Shown here: positions 48,177 to 56,950 of the stretch, piece after piece
Position numbering within the stretch: position 1 is the first letter of the stretch
Layout: each line of letters begins with the position of its first letter
NCBI RefSeq assembly: GCF_030053155.1
Contig: NZ_CP125640.1
Span: 3,490,001 to 3,554,000 of the forward strand
Length of the DNA stretch: 64,000 nt
Origin: Rhizobium sp. BT03
GTDB lineage: Bacteria; Pseudomonadota; Alphaproteobacteria; Rhizobiales; Rhizobiaceae
Direction: 5' to 3'
Program-made: the position numbers and the translations under genes
Notes under the pieces: model-generated
Seen by the model: the letters and a program-made list of their open reading frames with translations, nothing else
The model's database searches: none
What the model was told of the DNA's origin: nothing

Positions 48177-48823
48177 CGCTGCTCGCGCCAGGGATCGCCA
48201 TACATATGGTAGCCGTTCTTTTCCCAGAAGCCGGCTTCGTCACCCGGCATCAGCTCGATGCGGCGCAGCCATTTGGCGCTTTTCCAGAAATAAAGATGCG
48301 GGACGACGAGGCGCATCGGGCCGCCGTGGTCCGGCGTCAGCGGCAGGCCCTCCCATGATGTCGCAAGGATCGCGTCCTCGGCGGCGAAATCGGCAAGCGG
48401 CAGATTGGTGGTATAGCCGTCGTAACTCGTCAGCATGATATAACCGGCTTGCGGCTTCGGCATGGCGAGATCGAGCAGATCGCGCGTGGAAACGCCCTTC
48501 CATTTGTTGTCGTAGCGCGACCAGGTGGTGACGCAGTGGATATCGCTGACCTTGGTGCTCTGCTCGATCGCCTGGAAGTCGGCCCAGGTGAGGGTGAGCG
48601 GCGTTTCGACGAGGCCGCGCACTTCGAGACGCCAGGTATCGGTGGAGATGACGGGCTGCTGGCCGAGATCGAGCACCGGCCAGTTTTTGACGAGATGCTG
48701 GCCGGGCGGCAGGCGCTCGGATTCAGGGCGGCCGATACGGCCGGTCAGGAACTTGCCCTCGGCCGCCCAGCGGCGCTTGGAACTGGTGAGCTTGCTGTCG
48801 GCCGGCGTCTGGTCGTCGCTCAT
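48161..48823 (-). CDS. Sulfite-oxidase-like molybdopterin-dependent oxidoreductase
   Basis: The 220-residue protein is a single molybdopterin domain of the sulfite oxidase/MsrP group. Motifs are the dihydro-entry segment WRLEVRGLVETPLTLTWADF, the Mo-ligand Cys in HCVTTWSRYDNKWKGVS, and HGGPMRLVVPHLYFWKSAKW. It has no signal peptide and no Ig-like dimerisation domain, and so differs from classical sulfite oxidase and from exported MsrP. Substrate unknown. The ATG at 48823 follows GGAG. Confidence 0.88.
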   Translation of the reverse strand: MSDDQTPADSKLTSSKRRWAAEGKFLTGRIGRPESERLPPGQHLVKNWPVLDLGQQPVISTDTWRLEVRGLVETPLTLTWADFQAIEQSTKVSDIHCVTTWSRYDNKWKGVSTRDLLDLAMPKPQAGYIMLTSYDGYTTNLPLADFAAEDAILATSWEGLPLTPDHGGPMRLVVPHLYFWKSAKWLRRIELMPGDEAGFWEKNGYHMYGDPWREQRYSDD

Positions 48824-48976
48824 GAGCGGAGCCTCCTTACGATGCCGCAATAGGGCATTCGCGTCTCCGGGTGTCAAGTTTTGGCAGGCCCTTGGAAATC
48901 CTTGTCGGCGTCATTAAACTTGAACTGTCGGGTATGCCTCGCTGGGGAGTGGGGGCGGAAAGGGGAGGAGCCGGAT

Positions 48977-50809
48977 CTGTCTTCGAGATATCGTGCTATA
49001 GTGGCGTTGCTGGTGGTGCCGCTGATCATTTTCGCCTTCTTCACCTATGGAAGCGCGATCGCGACGCGCGCCTATATGGGAGAGGCCTCGGCGCAGGCCG
49101 GAACGGCGCTGCGCCTTGCCGTCTCGGCGCTCAGCGGTCACCTCAACCGCTACGAGGCGCTGCCGGCGCTGATCGCAGATCACGACGACATCAAGGAACT
49201 GGTGAGCGCACCCGACGATGCAGCACTGCGCGACGCGGCCAATCTCTATCTCAGGGAGATCAACGGGCTGCTGAAATCCTCCGACATTTATGTGGTCAAG
49301 CCTGATGGAGAGACGATCGCGGCCAGCAATTACGATGGACCTGGAAGCTTCGTCGGGCAGAATTTCAGCTACCGGCCCTATTTCCAGGACGCGATCGAAG
49401 GCCGGCAGGCGCGGTTCTATGCGCTCGGCACCACCTCGCTGAAGCGCGGCTATTATTTTGCCGCGCCGATCCGCATCGGCGCGGATATTCGCGGCGTCAT
49501 CGTCTTCAAGGTCGATATCGACATGATCGAATCTTCCTGGGGCGGCGGCGAATATAAGATCTTCGTCTCCGATCCTGAGGGCATCATCTTCATGTCCGGC
49601 AGCCCGGAATGGCTCTACGGCGCAATCCTGCCGCTGACGGCCGACCGCATCGCCCGCACGGAAGCGTCGCGGCGTTATGCCAATGCCAGGCTGACAGCGC
49701 TGCCGGTGACGCGCCAGCGCTTCGAGCCGCACGAGCTGATGACGCTCGCCGGCGAGCGCGGATCGAGCGAATATCTGGTTCTCTCGCACTACATGCCGGC
49801 CGAAGACTGGACGGTGAACGTGCTGATGGAAACGAGTTCCATCCGCACCCAGGCGCGCACGGCGCTTGCGGCCGTCTTTCTCATCCTCTGCATTGCCGGG
49901 CTCGCGGTCGCGGTTCTACGCCAGCGGCGGGCGCGGCTTGCCGAGCGCATGCAGCTGCAGACGGAGGCTCGCAACGAGCTGGAGCGGCGCGTCGAGGAGC
50001 GCACGGCCGATCTTGCCCGCGTCAACAGCCGCATCGAGGAGGAAATATCAGAGCGGCGGCTGACCGAGCAGCAGCTTCGCCAGACCCAAGCCGATCTTAT
50101 CCAGGCCGGGAAGCTCGCCGGTCTCGGGCAGATGTCGGCTGCACTTTCGCACGAGTTCAACCAGCCGCTCGCTGCCGCCAAGACCTATACGGACAGTGCC
50201 TCCGTTCTCATCGATCGCGGCCGGACGGAGGAAGCGCGGGACAATATAAGGCGGATCGGCGGGCTGATCGACCGCATGGCTGCGATCAGCCGGCATCTGC
50301 GCAATTTCGCCCGCAAACCGAACGAGAAACTCGGCTCGGTGTCTCTCGACGAGGCGATGCATGACACGCTCGAGATCATCGCCTGGCGGCTGAAGGCGGC
50401 CGATGCCGAGCTCCGGCTTGATCTGGGGACCCGGCCGCCGGTGGTTCGTGCCGGTTCCGTGCGTCTGCAGCAGGTGCTGGTGAATGTGATTTCCAATGCG
50501 GCCGATGCCGTGGAAGGGCTTGATGACAGACGCATCGAGGTTTCGGCCTTCGAGGAGGCCGGCAAGGTGGTGTTGACGGTGCGGGACCATGGGCCGGGCG
50601 TGCCGGCGGCGATCGCCGAGCGTATTTTCGATCCCTTCTTCACGACCAAGGGTGTCGGCAAGGGGCTCGGTCTCGGGCTGTCGATCTCCTACAATATCAT
50701 CAAGGATTTCGGCGGCAGCCTTTCCGCGGTCAATCATCCGGAGGGGGGCGCGGTGTTCCGTATCGAGCTGCAATCGGCAGCAGGGCTGATGCCGGAGGCC
50801 GCGGAATGA
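48977..50809 (+). CDS. DctB-like sensor histidine kinase
   Basis: The kinase has a signal anchor, a periplasmic PDC/dCACHE-type sensor (about 40-290), a second membrane segment, a coiled coil with EERTADLARVNSR, and HisKA plus HATPase domains. The phospho-acceptor lies in SHEFNQPLAAAKTY, the N box in NVISNAADAV, and G boxes in DHGPGVP and GKGLGLGLSI. DctB senses dicarboxylates; here the pair sits before a tctCBA transporter, so citrate or tricarboxylates are likely signals. No ATG fits. The best ribosome binding site (GGGGAGG) points to CTG at 48977; TTG at 48881 and GTG at 49001 are alternatives. Confidence 0.88.
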   Translation: MSSRYRAIVALLVVPLIIFAFFTYGSAIATRAYMGEASAQAGTALRLAVSALSGHLNRYEALPALIADHDDIKELVSAPDDAALRDAANLYLREINGLLKSSDIYVVKPDGETIAASNYDGPGSFVGQNFSYRPYFQDAIEGRQARFYALGTTSLKRGYYFAAPIRIGADIRGVIVFKVDIDMIESSWGGGEYKIFVSDPEGIIFMSGSPEWLYGAILPLTADRIARTEASRRYANARLTALPVTRQRFEPHELMTLAGERGSSEYLVLSHYMPAEDWTVNVLMETSSIRTQARTALAAVFLILCIAGLAVAVLRQRRARLAERMQLQTEARNELERRVEERTADLARVNSRIEEEISERRLTEQQLRQTQADLIQAGKLAGLGQMSAALSHEFNQPLAAAKTYTDSASVLIDRGRTEEARDNIRRIGGLIDRMAAISRHLRNFARKPNEKLGSVSLDEAMHDTLEIIAWRLKAADAELRLDLGTRPPVVRAGSVRLQQVLVNVISNAADAVEGLDDRRIEVSAFEEAGKVVLTVRDHGPGVPAAIAERIFDPFFTTKGVGKGLGLGLSISYNIIKDFGGSLSAVNHPEGGAVFRIELQSAAGLMPEAAE

Positions 50810-52140
50810 ACGATGCGAAGATCCTGCTGGTCGACGACGAGGAGGAGTTGCGCCGCTCGACGGCGCAGGCGCTGGAACTTTCCGGCTTCAGCGTCGAGAC
50901 CTTTTCGAACGGCGATCATGTGCTGGAATTGATCGGCTACAGTTTTCCCGGCGTCGTCGTCAGCGATATCCGCATGCCCGGCATGGACGGCATGACGCTG
51001 ATGCAGAAAATCCGCGAGCTCGACCCTGAAGTGCCGGTCATTCTCGTCACCGGCCACGGCGACGTTCAGCTTGCGGTGAAGGCGATGCGTGAGGGCGCTT
51101 ATGATTTCATCGAGAAGCCGTTCACGCCGGAGATGCTTGCCGGTGTCATCCGCCGGGCGGTGGAGCGGCGCGGCCTCGTGCTCGAAAACCGGCTGCTGAA
51201 AGCGGTCGCCGGCAAGCGCGACGATATCGAGGCGCGGCTGCCGGGACGCACGCAGGTCATGGTGGATCTGCGCTACCGCATCCGGGCGATCGGGGCGAGC
51301 GATGCCGATACGCTGATTGTCGGGGAAACGGGGGCCGGCAAGGAGGTGGTGGCGCGCGCGCTGCACGATATCAGCGCCCGGGCGAGCCGGCCGTTCATTG
51401 CGATCAATTGCGCGGCGCTGCCGGCCAACCTGATCGAAAGCGAGCTCTTCGGCCATGAGGTGGGCGCCTTTCCCGGCGCGGTGAGGCCGCGCTACGGAAA
51501 GTTCGAACATGGGCGCGGCGGCACCATCCTGCTCGACGAAATCGGCTCCATGCCCTTCGACCTGCAGGCGAAGTTCCTGCGGGTGCTGCAGGAGCGGATG
51601 ATTTCCCGGTTGGGATCGAATGAGACGGTGGCGCTTGACGTGCGCTTTATCGCCACGAGCAAGGTGGACCTGGAGGCGGAGGTGGCGGCGGGGCGCTTCC
51701 GCGCCGACCTGTTCTACCGGCTGAACGTTGCGACGCTGCATGTGCCGTCGTTGTCGCAGCGCCGGGCGGATGTTCCGCTGCTCTTTCTGCAGCTGGTGCG
51801 GGAAGCGGCCGCCCGCTATGGCCGCGATGAGGCGGCCGTGCCGCCCGAGGTGATCTCCGATATCGCCCAGCGCGACTGGCCGGGCAATGTGCGTGAACTC
51901 AGGAATGCCGCCGACCGTCTGGTTCTCGGTCTCGACGACGGCGGGCCTCAGGCCGGGGAGGCGACCGGGCTTGCGGAGCGCGTCGCCGAATTCGAACGGG
52001 GCGTCATTGCCAGCGCGCTGGTCGCGCATGGCGGCAGCCTCAAGCCGGTCTATGAGACACTCGGCATTTCCAGGAAGACCCTCTACGAAAAGATGCAGAA
52101 ATACGGCCTCGACAAGCGGATGCTGACCACCGAAGGCTAA
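50806..52140 (+). CDS. DctD-like response regulator (bacterial enhancer-binding type, variant GAFPGA)
   Basis: The 444-residue protein has a receiver domain (about 5-118, phospho-Asp in VVSDIRMPGMDG), a AAA+ domain (Walker A GETGAGKE near 174-181, Walker B TILLDEIG) and a Fis-type HTH (SLKPVYETLGISRKTLYEKM). The sigma54-contact loop reads GAFPGA (220-225) instead of GAFTGA. The Thr normally touches sigma54, so activation may be altered. It overlaps the kinase stop by 4 bp (ATGA). The nearby tctCBA genes are the likely target. Confidence 0.93.
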   Translation: MNDAKILLVDDEEELRRSTAQALELSGFSVETFSNGDHVLELIGYSFPGVVVSDIRMPGMDGMTLMQKIRELDPEVPVILVTGHGDVQLAVKAMREGAYDFIEKPFTPEMLAGVIRRAVERRGLVLENRLLKAVAGKRDDIEARLPGRTQVMVDLRYRIRAIGASDADTLIVGETGAGKEVVARALHDISARASRPFIAINCAALPANLIESELFGHEVGAFPGAVRPRYGKFEHGRGGTILLDEIGSMPFDLQAKFLRVLQERMISRLGSNETVALDVRFIATSKVDLEAEVAAGRFRADLFYRLNVATLHVPSLSQRRADVPLLFLQLVREAAARYGRDEAAVPPEVISDIAQRDWPGNVRELRNAADRLVLGLDDGGPQAGEATGLAERVAEFERGVIASALVAHGGSLKPVYETLGISRKTLYEKMQKYGLDKRMLTTEG

Positions 52141-52167
52141 TTCTCGGCGGCCGCCGGTCTTCGCGGT

Positions 52168-52183
52168 GGGTGGAAATCCACCC
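52168..52183 (+). promoter_or_regulatory. Perfect 16-bp palindrome upstream of tctC
   Basis: GGGTGGA-AA-TCCACCC lies 172 bp before tctC and just after the regulator gene, a fitting place for an enhancer site of the DctD-like protein. A further CCCATGTTGCATCGCAC lies nearby. No clean -24/-12 promoter (GG-N10-GC) was found. Confidence 0.45.
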
Positions 52184-52355
52184 ATTGCACAAGCCGTTTG
52201 TTTCCAAATCGACCCATGTTGCATCGCACTATCGCAAAATCGTGTCTCGAAAGCGGCTGCAATGATTGCGGGCCGGTTTTTCCCGGCGGCAAATAGGTCA
52301 TGCCCGGCGCGGAGGATGTGTCGGCGGGCTTGCTTGTTTCATCAGGGAGGAAACG

Positions 52356-53339
52356 ATGAAAATTCTGAAGGCCATGCTCGGCCTGACCGCGGCTGCCGCA
52401 GTCTCTCTTCTCGCCGGCGTCGCTTCGGCGCAGACCTATCCCGAACGCACCATCACCATGGTCGTGCCCTTTGCGGCCGGCGGCCCGACAGACACCGTCG
52501 CGCGCCTCGTCGCCGAATCCATGTCGAAGGATCTCGGTCAGCAGATCGTCGTCGAAAATGTCGGCGGCGCCGGCGGCACGCTCGGCGCCGGCCGCGTGGC
52601 GAGCGCCGATCCCGACGGCTACACGATCCTGCTGCACCATATCGGCATGGCGACCAGCGCCACGCTCTACCGCAAGCTCGCCTATGACACGCTCGGCGCC
52701 TTCGATTATGTCGGCCTCGTCACCGAAGTGCCGATGACGATCGTCGCACGCAAGGACATGGAGCCGGCCGACCTCAAGGGGCTGATCGACTATATCAAGG
52801 CCAACAAGGACAAGGTGACGGTCGCCAATGCCGGCATCGGTGCGGCTTCGCATCTCTGCGGCATGATGTTCATGAGCGCCATCCAGACGCCGCTGACCAC
52901 CGTTCCCTACAAGGGCACCGGCCCTGCCATGACCGACCTGCTCGGCGGCCAGGTCGACGTCATGTGCGACCAGACGACCAACACGACCAAGCAGATCCAG
53001 GGCGGCACGATCAAGGCCTATGCGGTGACCTCGCCGAAGCGCCTCGACGTGATGAAGGACATTCCGACGGCAGTCGAAGCCGGCCTGCCGGGCTTCGAAG
53101 TCGGGATCTGGCACGGCATCTACACGCCGAAGGGCACGCCGGCCGCGATCAACGAACGCCTGTCGAAGTCGCTGCAGGTCGCACTGAAGGACCCGAATGT
53201 CGGCGCCCGCTTCGCCGAACTCGGCACGGCGCCTTCCTCCGACGCCGATGCGACGCCGGCTGCGCTGAAGGCCAAGCTCGAAAGCGAGATCGCCCGCTGG
53301 AAGCCGGTGATCGAGGCTGCCGGCGAATATGCCGACTGA
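52356..53339 (+). CDS. tctC: Tripartite tricarboxylate transporter substrate-binding protein TctC
   Basis: The 327-residue periplasmic protein has a signal peptide (MKILKAMLGLTAAAAVSLLA, cut after ASA) and the Bug/TctC fold: YPERTITMVVPFAAGGPTDTVARLVAESMS, then VENVGGAGGTLGAG and VPYKGTGPAMTDLLGGQVDVMCD. Citrate and other carboxylates are known ligands in this family. GGGAGG precedes the ATG. A repeat element separates it from tctB. Confidence 0.95.
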   Translation: MKILKAMLGLTAAAAVSLLAGVASAQTYPERTITMVVPFAAGGPTDTVARLVAESMSKDLGQQIVVENVGGAGGTLGAGRVASADPDGYTILLHHIGMATSATLYRKLAYDTLGAFDYVGLVTEVPMTIVARKDMEPADLKGLIDYIKANKDKVTVANAGIGAASHLCGMMFMSAIQTPLTTVPYKGTGPAMTDLLGGQVDVMCDQTTNTTKQIQGGTIKAYAVTSPKRLDVMKDIPTAVEAGLPGFEVGIWHGIYTPKGTPAAINERLSKSLQVALKDPNVGARFAELGTAPSSDADATPAALKAKLESEIARWKPVIEAAGEYAD

Positions 53340-53370
53340 GACTTGTCCTCGTCCAGGACATGCCGGATGA

Positions 53371-53500
53371 GCCCCTCACCCTAACCCCGCGCGCGGGGAG
53401 AGGGACTTGCCCCGCGCAACAGCGGCATGGATGAGAGGCCAGCGGCATATCCCCTTCTCCCCGCTTGCGGGGAGAAGGTGCCGGCAGGAGGATGAGGGGC
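53371..53500. repeat. RIME-like palindromic repeat between tctC and tctB
   Basis: The hairpins CCCCGCGCGCGGGG and CTTCTCCCCGCTTGCGGGGAGAAG with outer CCCCTCA / GGATGAGGGG flanks show the same vocabulary as the element in the sqd operon (GAGAAGGTGCCGGCAGG). It separates the binding-protein gene from the membrane genes. Confidence 0.85.
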
Positions 53501-53552
53501 AATCGCCGCAGCAATGGCATCACGTGAACCATCTCCAACTCCAGGAGACACC

Positions 53553-54014
53553 ATGAAATCCATCAGTTTCGATACCACCAATGCGATCTGCGGCGGGCTT
53601 TTCGTCGCGACCGGCGCTTTCTTCGCCATCCAGTCGCTCTCGCTCGACCTCGGCACGGCAGTGCGCATGGGGCCTGGTTATTTTCCGCTGGTGCTGGCCG
53701 GCGTGCTCGTGCTTCTCGGCGCGATCATCTTCATCCAGGCGCTGCGCGTCGAGGGGGAGCCGATCGGTCTCTTCGCCTGGCGCGGTATGTTCTTTATTCT
53801 GCCGGCGCCCGTCTTCTTCGGGCTGACGGTGCGCGGCCTCGGATTTGCGCCGGCGCTGTTCTTCACCGCATTCATCGCCTGCTTCGCGTCGCAAAAGATG
53901 AACGTGTTCTTCGCGATCATTCTTTCGCTGCTGCTGACGGTTTTTTCGGTGGCGGTCTTCAGCTATGGGCTCGGCCTGCCGTTCGAGCGCTTCGGCCCCT
54001 GGGTCCGGTTCTAG
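53553..54014 (+). CDS. tctB: Tripartite tricarboxylate transporter small membrane subunit TctB
   Basis: The 153-residue protein has four hydrophobic segments with the family start GGLFVATGAFFAIQSLSLDLGTAVRMGPGYFPL. It is poorly conserved apart from this motif, which is decisive together with its place between tctC and tctA. AGGAGA precedes the ATG. Confidence 0.92.
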   Translation: MKSISFDTTNAICGGLFVATGAFFAIQSLSLDLGTAVRMGPGYFPLVLAGVLVLLGAIIFIQALRVEGEPIGLFAWRGMFFILPAPVFFGLTVRGLGFAPALFFTAFIACFASQKMNVFFAIILSLLLTVFSVAVFSYGLGLPFERFGPWVRF

Positions 54015-54023
54015 GAGGCGATG

Positions 54024-55529
54024 ATGGATCTTTTCAGCAATCTCGCGCTTGGTTTTGCGACAGCCGGCACTCTTGACAATCTGCTCTTCTGCCTGATCGG
54101 CGTGCTGCTCGGCACGCTGATCGGGGTGCTGCCCGGCATCGGCGCCACGGCGACGATCGCCATGCTTCTGCCGATTACCTTCCAGCTCGAACCGGTCTCA
54201 TCGCTCATCATGCTGGCCGGCATCTATTACGGCGCCCAGTATGGCGGCTCGACGACGGCGATCCTCATCAACATGCCGGGTGAGTCTTCCTCCGCCGTCA
54301 CCGCAATCGACGGCTATCAGATGGCGCGCAAGGGCAGGGCGGGGGCAGCACTGGCGATCGCCGCGCTCGGTTCGTTCTTCGCCGGCACGGTTTCGACTTT
54401 CCTCGTTGCGATTTTCGCGCCGCCGCTCACCGCCATCGCGCTGCAATTCGGCTCGGCGGAATATTTCTCGCTGATGATCGTTGGCCTCGTCTCGTCGATC
54501 GCTTTGGCGCATGGTTCGGTGGTCAAAGCCTTGGCGATGGTGGCGCTCGGGCTGCTGCTCGGTCTGGTCGGGACCGACATCTACACCGGCACGCCGCGCT
54601 TCACGCTCGGCATCCGCGAATATGCCGATGGGCTGAATTTCGTGGCGCTTGCCGTCGGCGTCTTCGGGGTGGCGGAAATCCTGCGCAACCTCGAGGGTGA
54701 ATCGACCCGCACGGTGCTGATGGCCAAGGTCTCCGGCCTCTTGCCGTCGCGCCAGGAATTCAAGGAGATGATCGCGCCTGTCTTCCGCGGCACGGCGATC
54801 GGCTCGGCGCTCGGCATTCTGCCCGGCGGCGGCGCGATCCTCGCCTCCTTCGCCTCCTATACGGTGGAGAAGCGCCTGTCGAAGACGCCGGAGGAATTCG
54901 GCAAGGGCGCCGTCGCCGGTGTGGCAGGCCCGGAATCGGCCAACAATGCCGGGGCGCAGACCTCGTTCATTCCGCTGCTGACGCTCGGCATTCCGGCCAA
55001 TCCCGTCATGGCGCTGATGATCGGCGCGATGATCATTCAGGGGATCGTGCCGGGACCGAATGTCGCCACCGAGCAGCCGGCGCTGTTCTGGGGCATCATC
55101 GCCTCGATGTGGATCGGCAACCTGATGCTCGTCATCCTCAACCTGCCGCTGATCGGGCTCTGGGTGAAGCTGTTGACGGTGCCCTATTACGTGCTTTTCC
55201 CGGTCATCATGGCCTTCTGCTCGATCGGGGTCTACAGCGTCAACGCCAACGTCTACGATCTCTATGCCGTCGCCTTCTTCGGGTTCATCGGCTACGTGCT
55301 GGCAAAGCTTCGCTGCGAGCCGGCACCGCTGCTGCTCGGTTTCGTGCTCGGGCCGCTGCTCGAGGAGAACCTGCGGCGGGCGATGATCCTGTCGCGCGGC
55401 GATCCGATGACCTTCGTCACCCGCCCGATCAGCGCCACGCTTCTGGCGATCGCGCTCGCTGTGCTGATTGTCGTCTTCCTGCCGAGCGTCAAGAAGAAGC
55501 GCGAAGAGGTGTTTGTCGAGGAGGCTTGA
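54024..55529 (+). CDS. tctA: Tripartite tricarboxylate transporter large membrane subunit TctA
   Basis: The 501-residue permease has about 11-12 membrane segments and the TctA signature regions [42 protein letters not shown], and [18 protein letters not shown]. It completes the secondary, binding-protein-dependent carboxylate transporter. AGGAGG precedes two adjacent ATGs (54021 and 54024); the second has the better spacing. Confidence 0.95.
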   Translation: MDLFSNLALGFATAGTLDNLLFCLIGVLLGTLIGVLPGIGATATIAMLLPITFQLEPVSSLIMLAGIYYGAQYGGSTTAILINMPGESSSAVTAIDGYQMARKGRAGAALAIAALGSFFAGTVSTFLVAIFAPPLTAIALQFGSAEYFSLMIVGLVSSIALAHGSVVKALAMVALGLLLGLVGTDIYTGTPRFTLGIREYADGLNFVALAVGVFGVAEILRNLEGESTRTVLMAKVSGLLPSRQEFKEMIAPVFRGTAIGSALGILPGGGAILASFASYTVEKRLSKTPEEFGKGAVAGVAGPESANNAGAQTSFIPLLTLGIPANPVMALMIGAMIIQGIVPGPNVATEQPALFWGIIASMWIGNLMLVILNLPLIGLWVKLLTVPYYVLFPVIMAFCSIGVYSVNANVYDLYAVAFFGFIGYVLAKLRCEPAPLLLGFVLGPLLEENLRRAMILSRGDPMTFVTRPISATLLAIALAVLIVVFLPSVKKKREEVFVEEA

Positions 55530-55574
55530 TGGTTGAACTTGCGAGCTGTTTGATGAACAAAGGATGATCTGACG

Positions 55575-55597
55575 CGGGCGCCGGTGGGCGCCCGTTT
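55575..55597 (+). terminator. Hairpin after tctA
   Basis: Stem CGGGCGCC / GGCGCCCG followed by TTT; a weak to moderate terminator 45 bp after the stop. Confidence 0.6.
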
Positions 55598-55635
55598 CGC
55601 TTGACAGGATATCCAGGCCCCAGGAGCATTGTCCG

Positions 55636-56805
55636 ATGAGCATCCCTGCCCGGATCAAGGGCGATCTGCCGTTTCTCACATCCTTGCGCCGCGATCTGCA
55701 TGCCCATCCCGAACTGGGTTTCGAGGAGGAGCGCACTGCCGGCATCGTCGCGAGACTTCTCGAGGAGGCCGGCATCACGGTGCACCGCGGCCTCGGCGGC
55801 ACCGGCGTGGTCGGCACGCTGCAGGTCGGCAACGGCGTCCGCCGGATCGGCCTCAGGGCAGATATGGATGCGCTCGCCATGCCTGAGATGGCGGAGCGCC
55901 CCTATAAATCGACGGTGCCGGGAAAGATGCATGCCTGTGGCCATGACGGCCATACCACGATGCTGCTCGGTGCCGCGCGGCATCTGGCGGCGACGCGAGG
56001 ATTCTCCGGCACGGTGCATTTCATCTTCCAGCCGGCTGAAGAGGGCCGCGGCGGCGCGAAGCGCATGGTGGAGGAGGGCCTCTTCCGGCGCTTCCCGTGT
56101 GATGCCGTTTATGGGCTGCACAACATGCCGGGGCTATCGGTCGACGAGATCGCCGTGGTCGAGGGGCCGCAGCTTGCTTCTTCCGACAGCTGGCGCATCA
56201 CCTTTCGCGGCATCGGCACCCACGGCGCCAAACCGCATCTCGGCCGCGATCCGATCACGGCAGCCGGCACCTTCCTGTCGTCGCTGCAGACGATCGTCGG
56301 ACGGGTGGTCGATCCGCAGCAGCCGGCCGTCGTCAGCGCCTGTTTCCTGCAGGCGGGCGATCCGAAGGCGTTGAACGTCATTCCCGATATCGTGGAGATC
56401 GGCGGGACGGCGCGGGCCTATTCGCCCGAGGTGCGCGATCAGCTGGAGCGCGAGATCGGACGGCTGGCGCGCGGCACTGCTGATATGTACGGCATATCAG
56501 TCGACTATCATTTCGAGCGGCGGATCCCGCCGGTGATCAATGACGCGGATGCGACTGCCCGGGCGCTTACTGCTGCCGGTACCGTCTTTGGTGAAAAAGT
56601 GCGGACAAGCTTTCCGCCGTCGACGGCGGGCGATGACTTCGCATTTTTCGCCCAGAAGGCGCCGGGCTGTTATGTATGGCTCGGCAACGGGCAGGCGGTG
56701 GACGGAGCGCTGCATCACAACACCGCCTATGATTTCAATGATGAGGCGCTTGCTTATGGCGCCGCTTATTGGGTGGCGTTGGTGGAGCGGGAGCTGGAGG
56801 TTTAG
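55636..56805 (+). CDS. M20D-family amidohydrolase (hippurate hydrolase-like)
   Basis: The 389-residue zinc peptidase-like enzyme begins with LRRDLHAHPELGFEEERTAG and has the metal sites HACGHDGHTTMLLG and QPAEEGRGGAKRM, GLHNMPG, and a final HHNTAYDFND. It belongs to the IAA-amino acid/hippurate hydrolase group, which cleaves N-acylated amino acids. The substrate is not predictable. It follows tctCBA but after a hairpin, so cotranscription is uncertain. Confidence 0.93.
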   Translation: MSIPARIKGDLPFLTSLRRDLHAHPELGFEEERTAGIVARLLEEAGITVHRGLGGTGVVGTLQVGNGVRRIGLRADMDALAMPEMAERPYKSTVPGKMHACGHDGHTTMLLGAARHLAATRGFSGTVHFIFQPAEEGRGGAKRMVEEGLFRRFPCDAVYGLHNMPGLSVDEIAVVEGPQLASSDSWRITFRGIGTHGAKPHLGRDPITAAGTFLSSLQTIVGRVVDPQQPAVVSACFLQAGDPKALNVIPDIVEIGGTARAYSPEVRDQLEREIGRLARGTADMYGISVDYHFERRIPPVINDADATARALTAAGTVFGEKVRTSFPPSTAGDDFAFFAQKAPGCYVWLGNGQAVDGALHHNTAYDFNDEALAYGAAYWVALVERELEV

Positions 56806-56818
56806 CTGGAACTGCGTT

Positions 56819-56909
56819 TGCGGCCCCCTCATCCGCCTGCCGGCACCAGCCTGGGCGAGCCACGGGTCTCGCCCAGGCTGGTGCCCGTAGGGCGGATGAG
56901 GGGGCCGCA
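56819..56909. repeat. Long palindromic repeat between convergent genes
   Basis: About 40-bp arms (GCGGCCCCCTCATCCGCC... and its near-complement, with the inner stem CACCAGCCTGGGCGAG) form a near-perfect palindrome of 91 bp. The first 20 bases share the core GCCCCCTCATCCG/CGGATGAGGGGGC with the sqd and tct elements. Lying between the amidohydrolase and ade, it can end both transcripts. Confidence 0.85.
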
Positions 56910-56950
56910 CGGCACGTCCGTCGTCAGAAGTCCCCCACGCATTGCCGACC

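Noticed and set aside
52141..52355. Sigma54 promoter for tctC
   Set aside because: Several GG and GC pairs exist, but none has the required 10-bp spacing with flanking consensus; the best is 11 bp apart.
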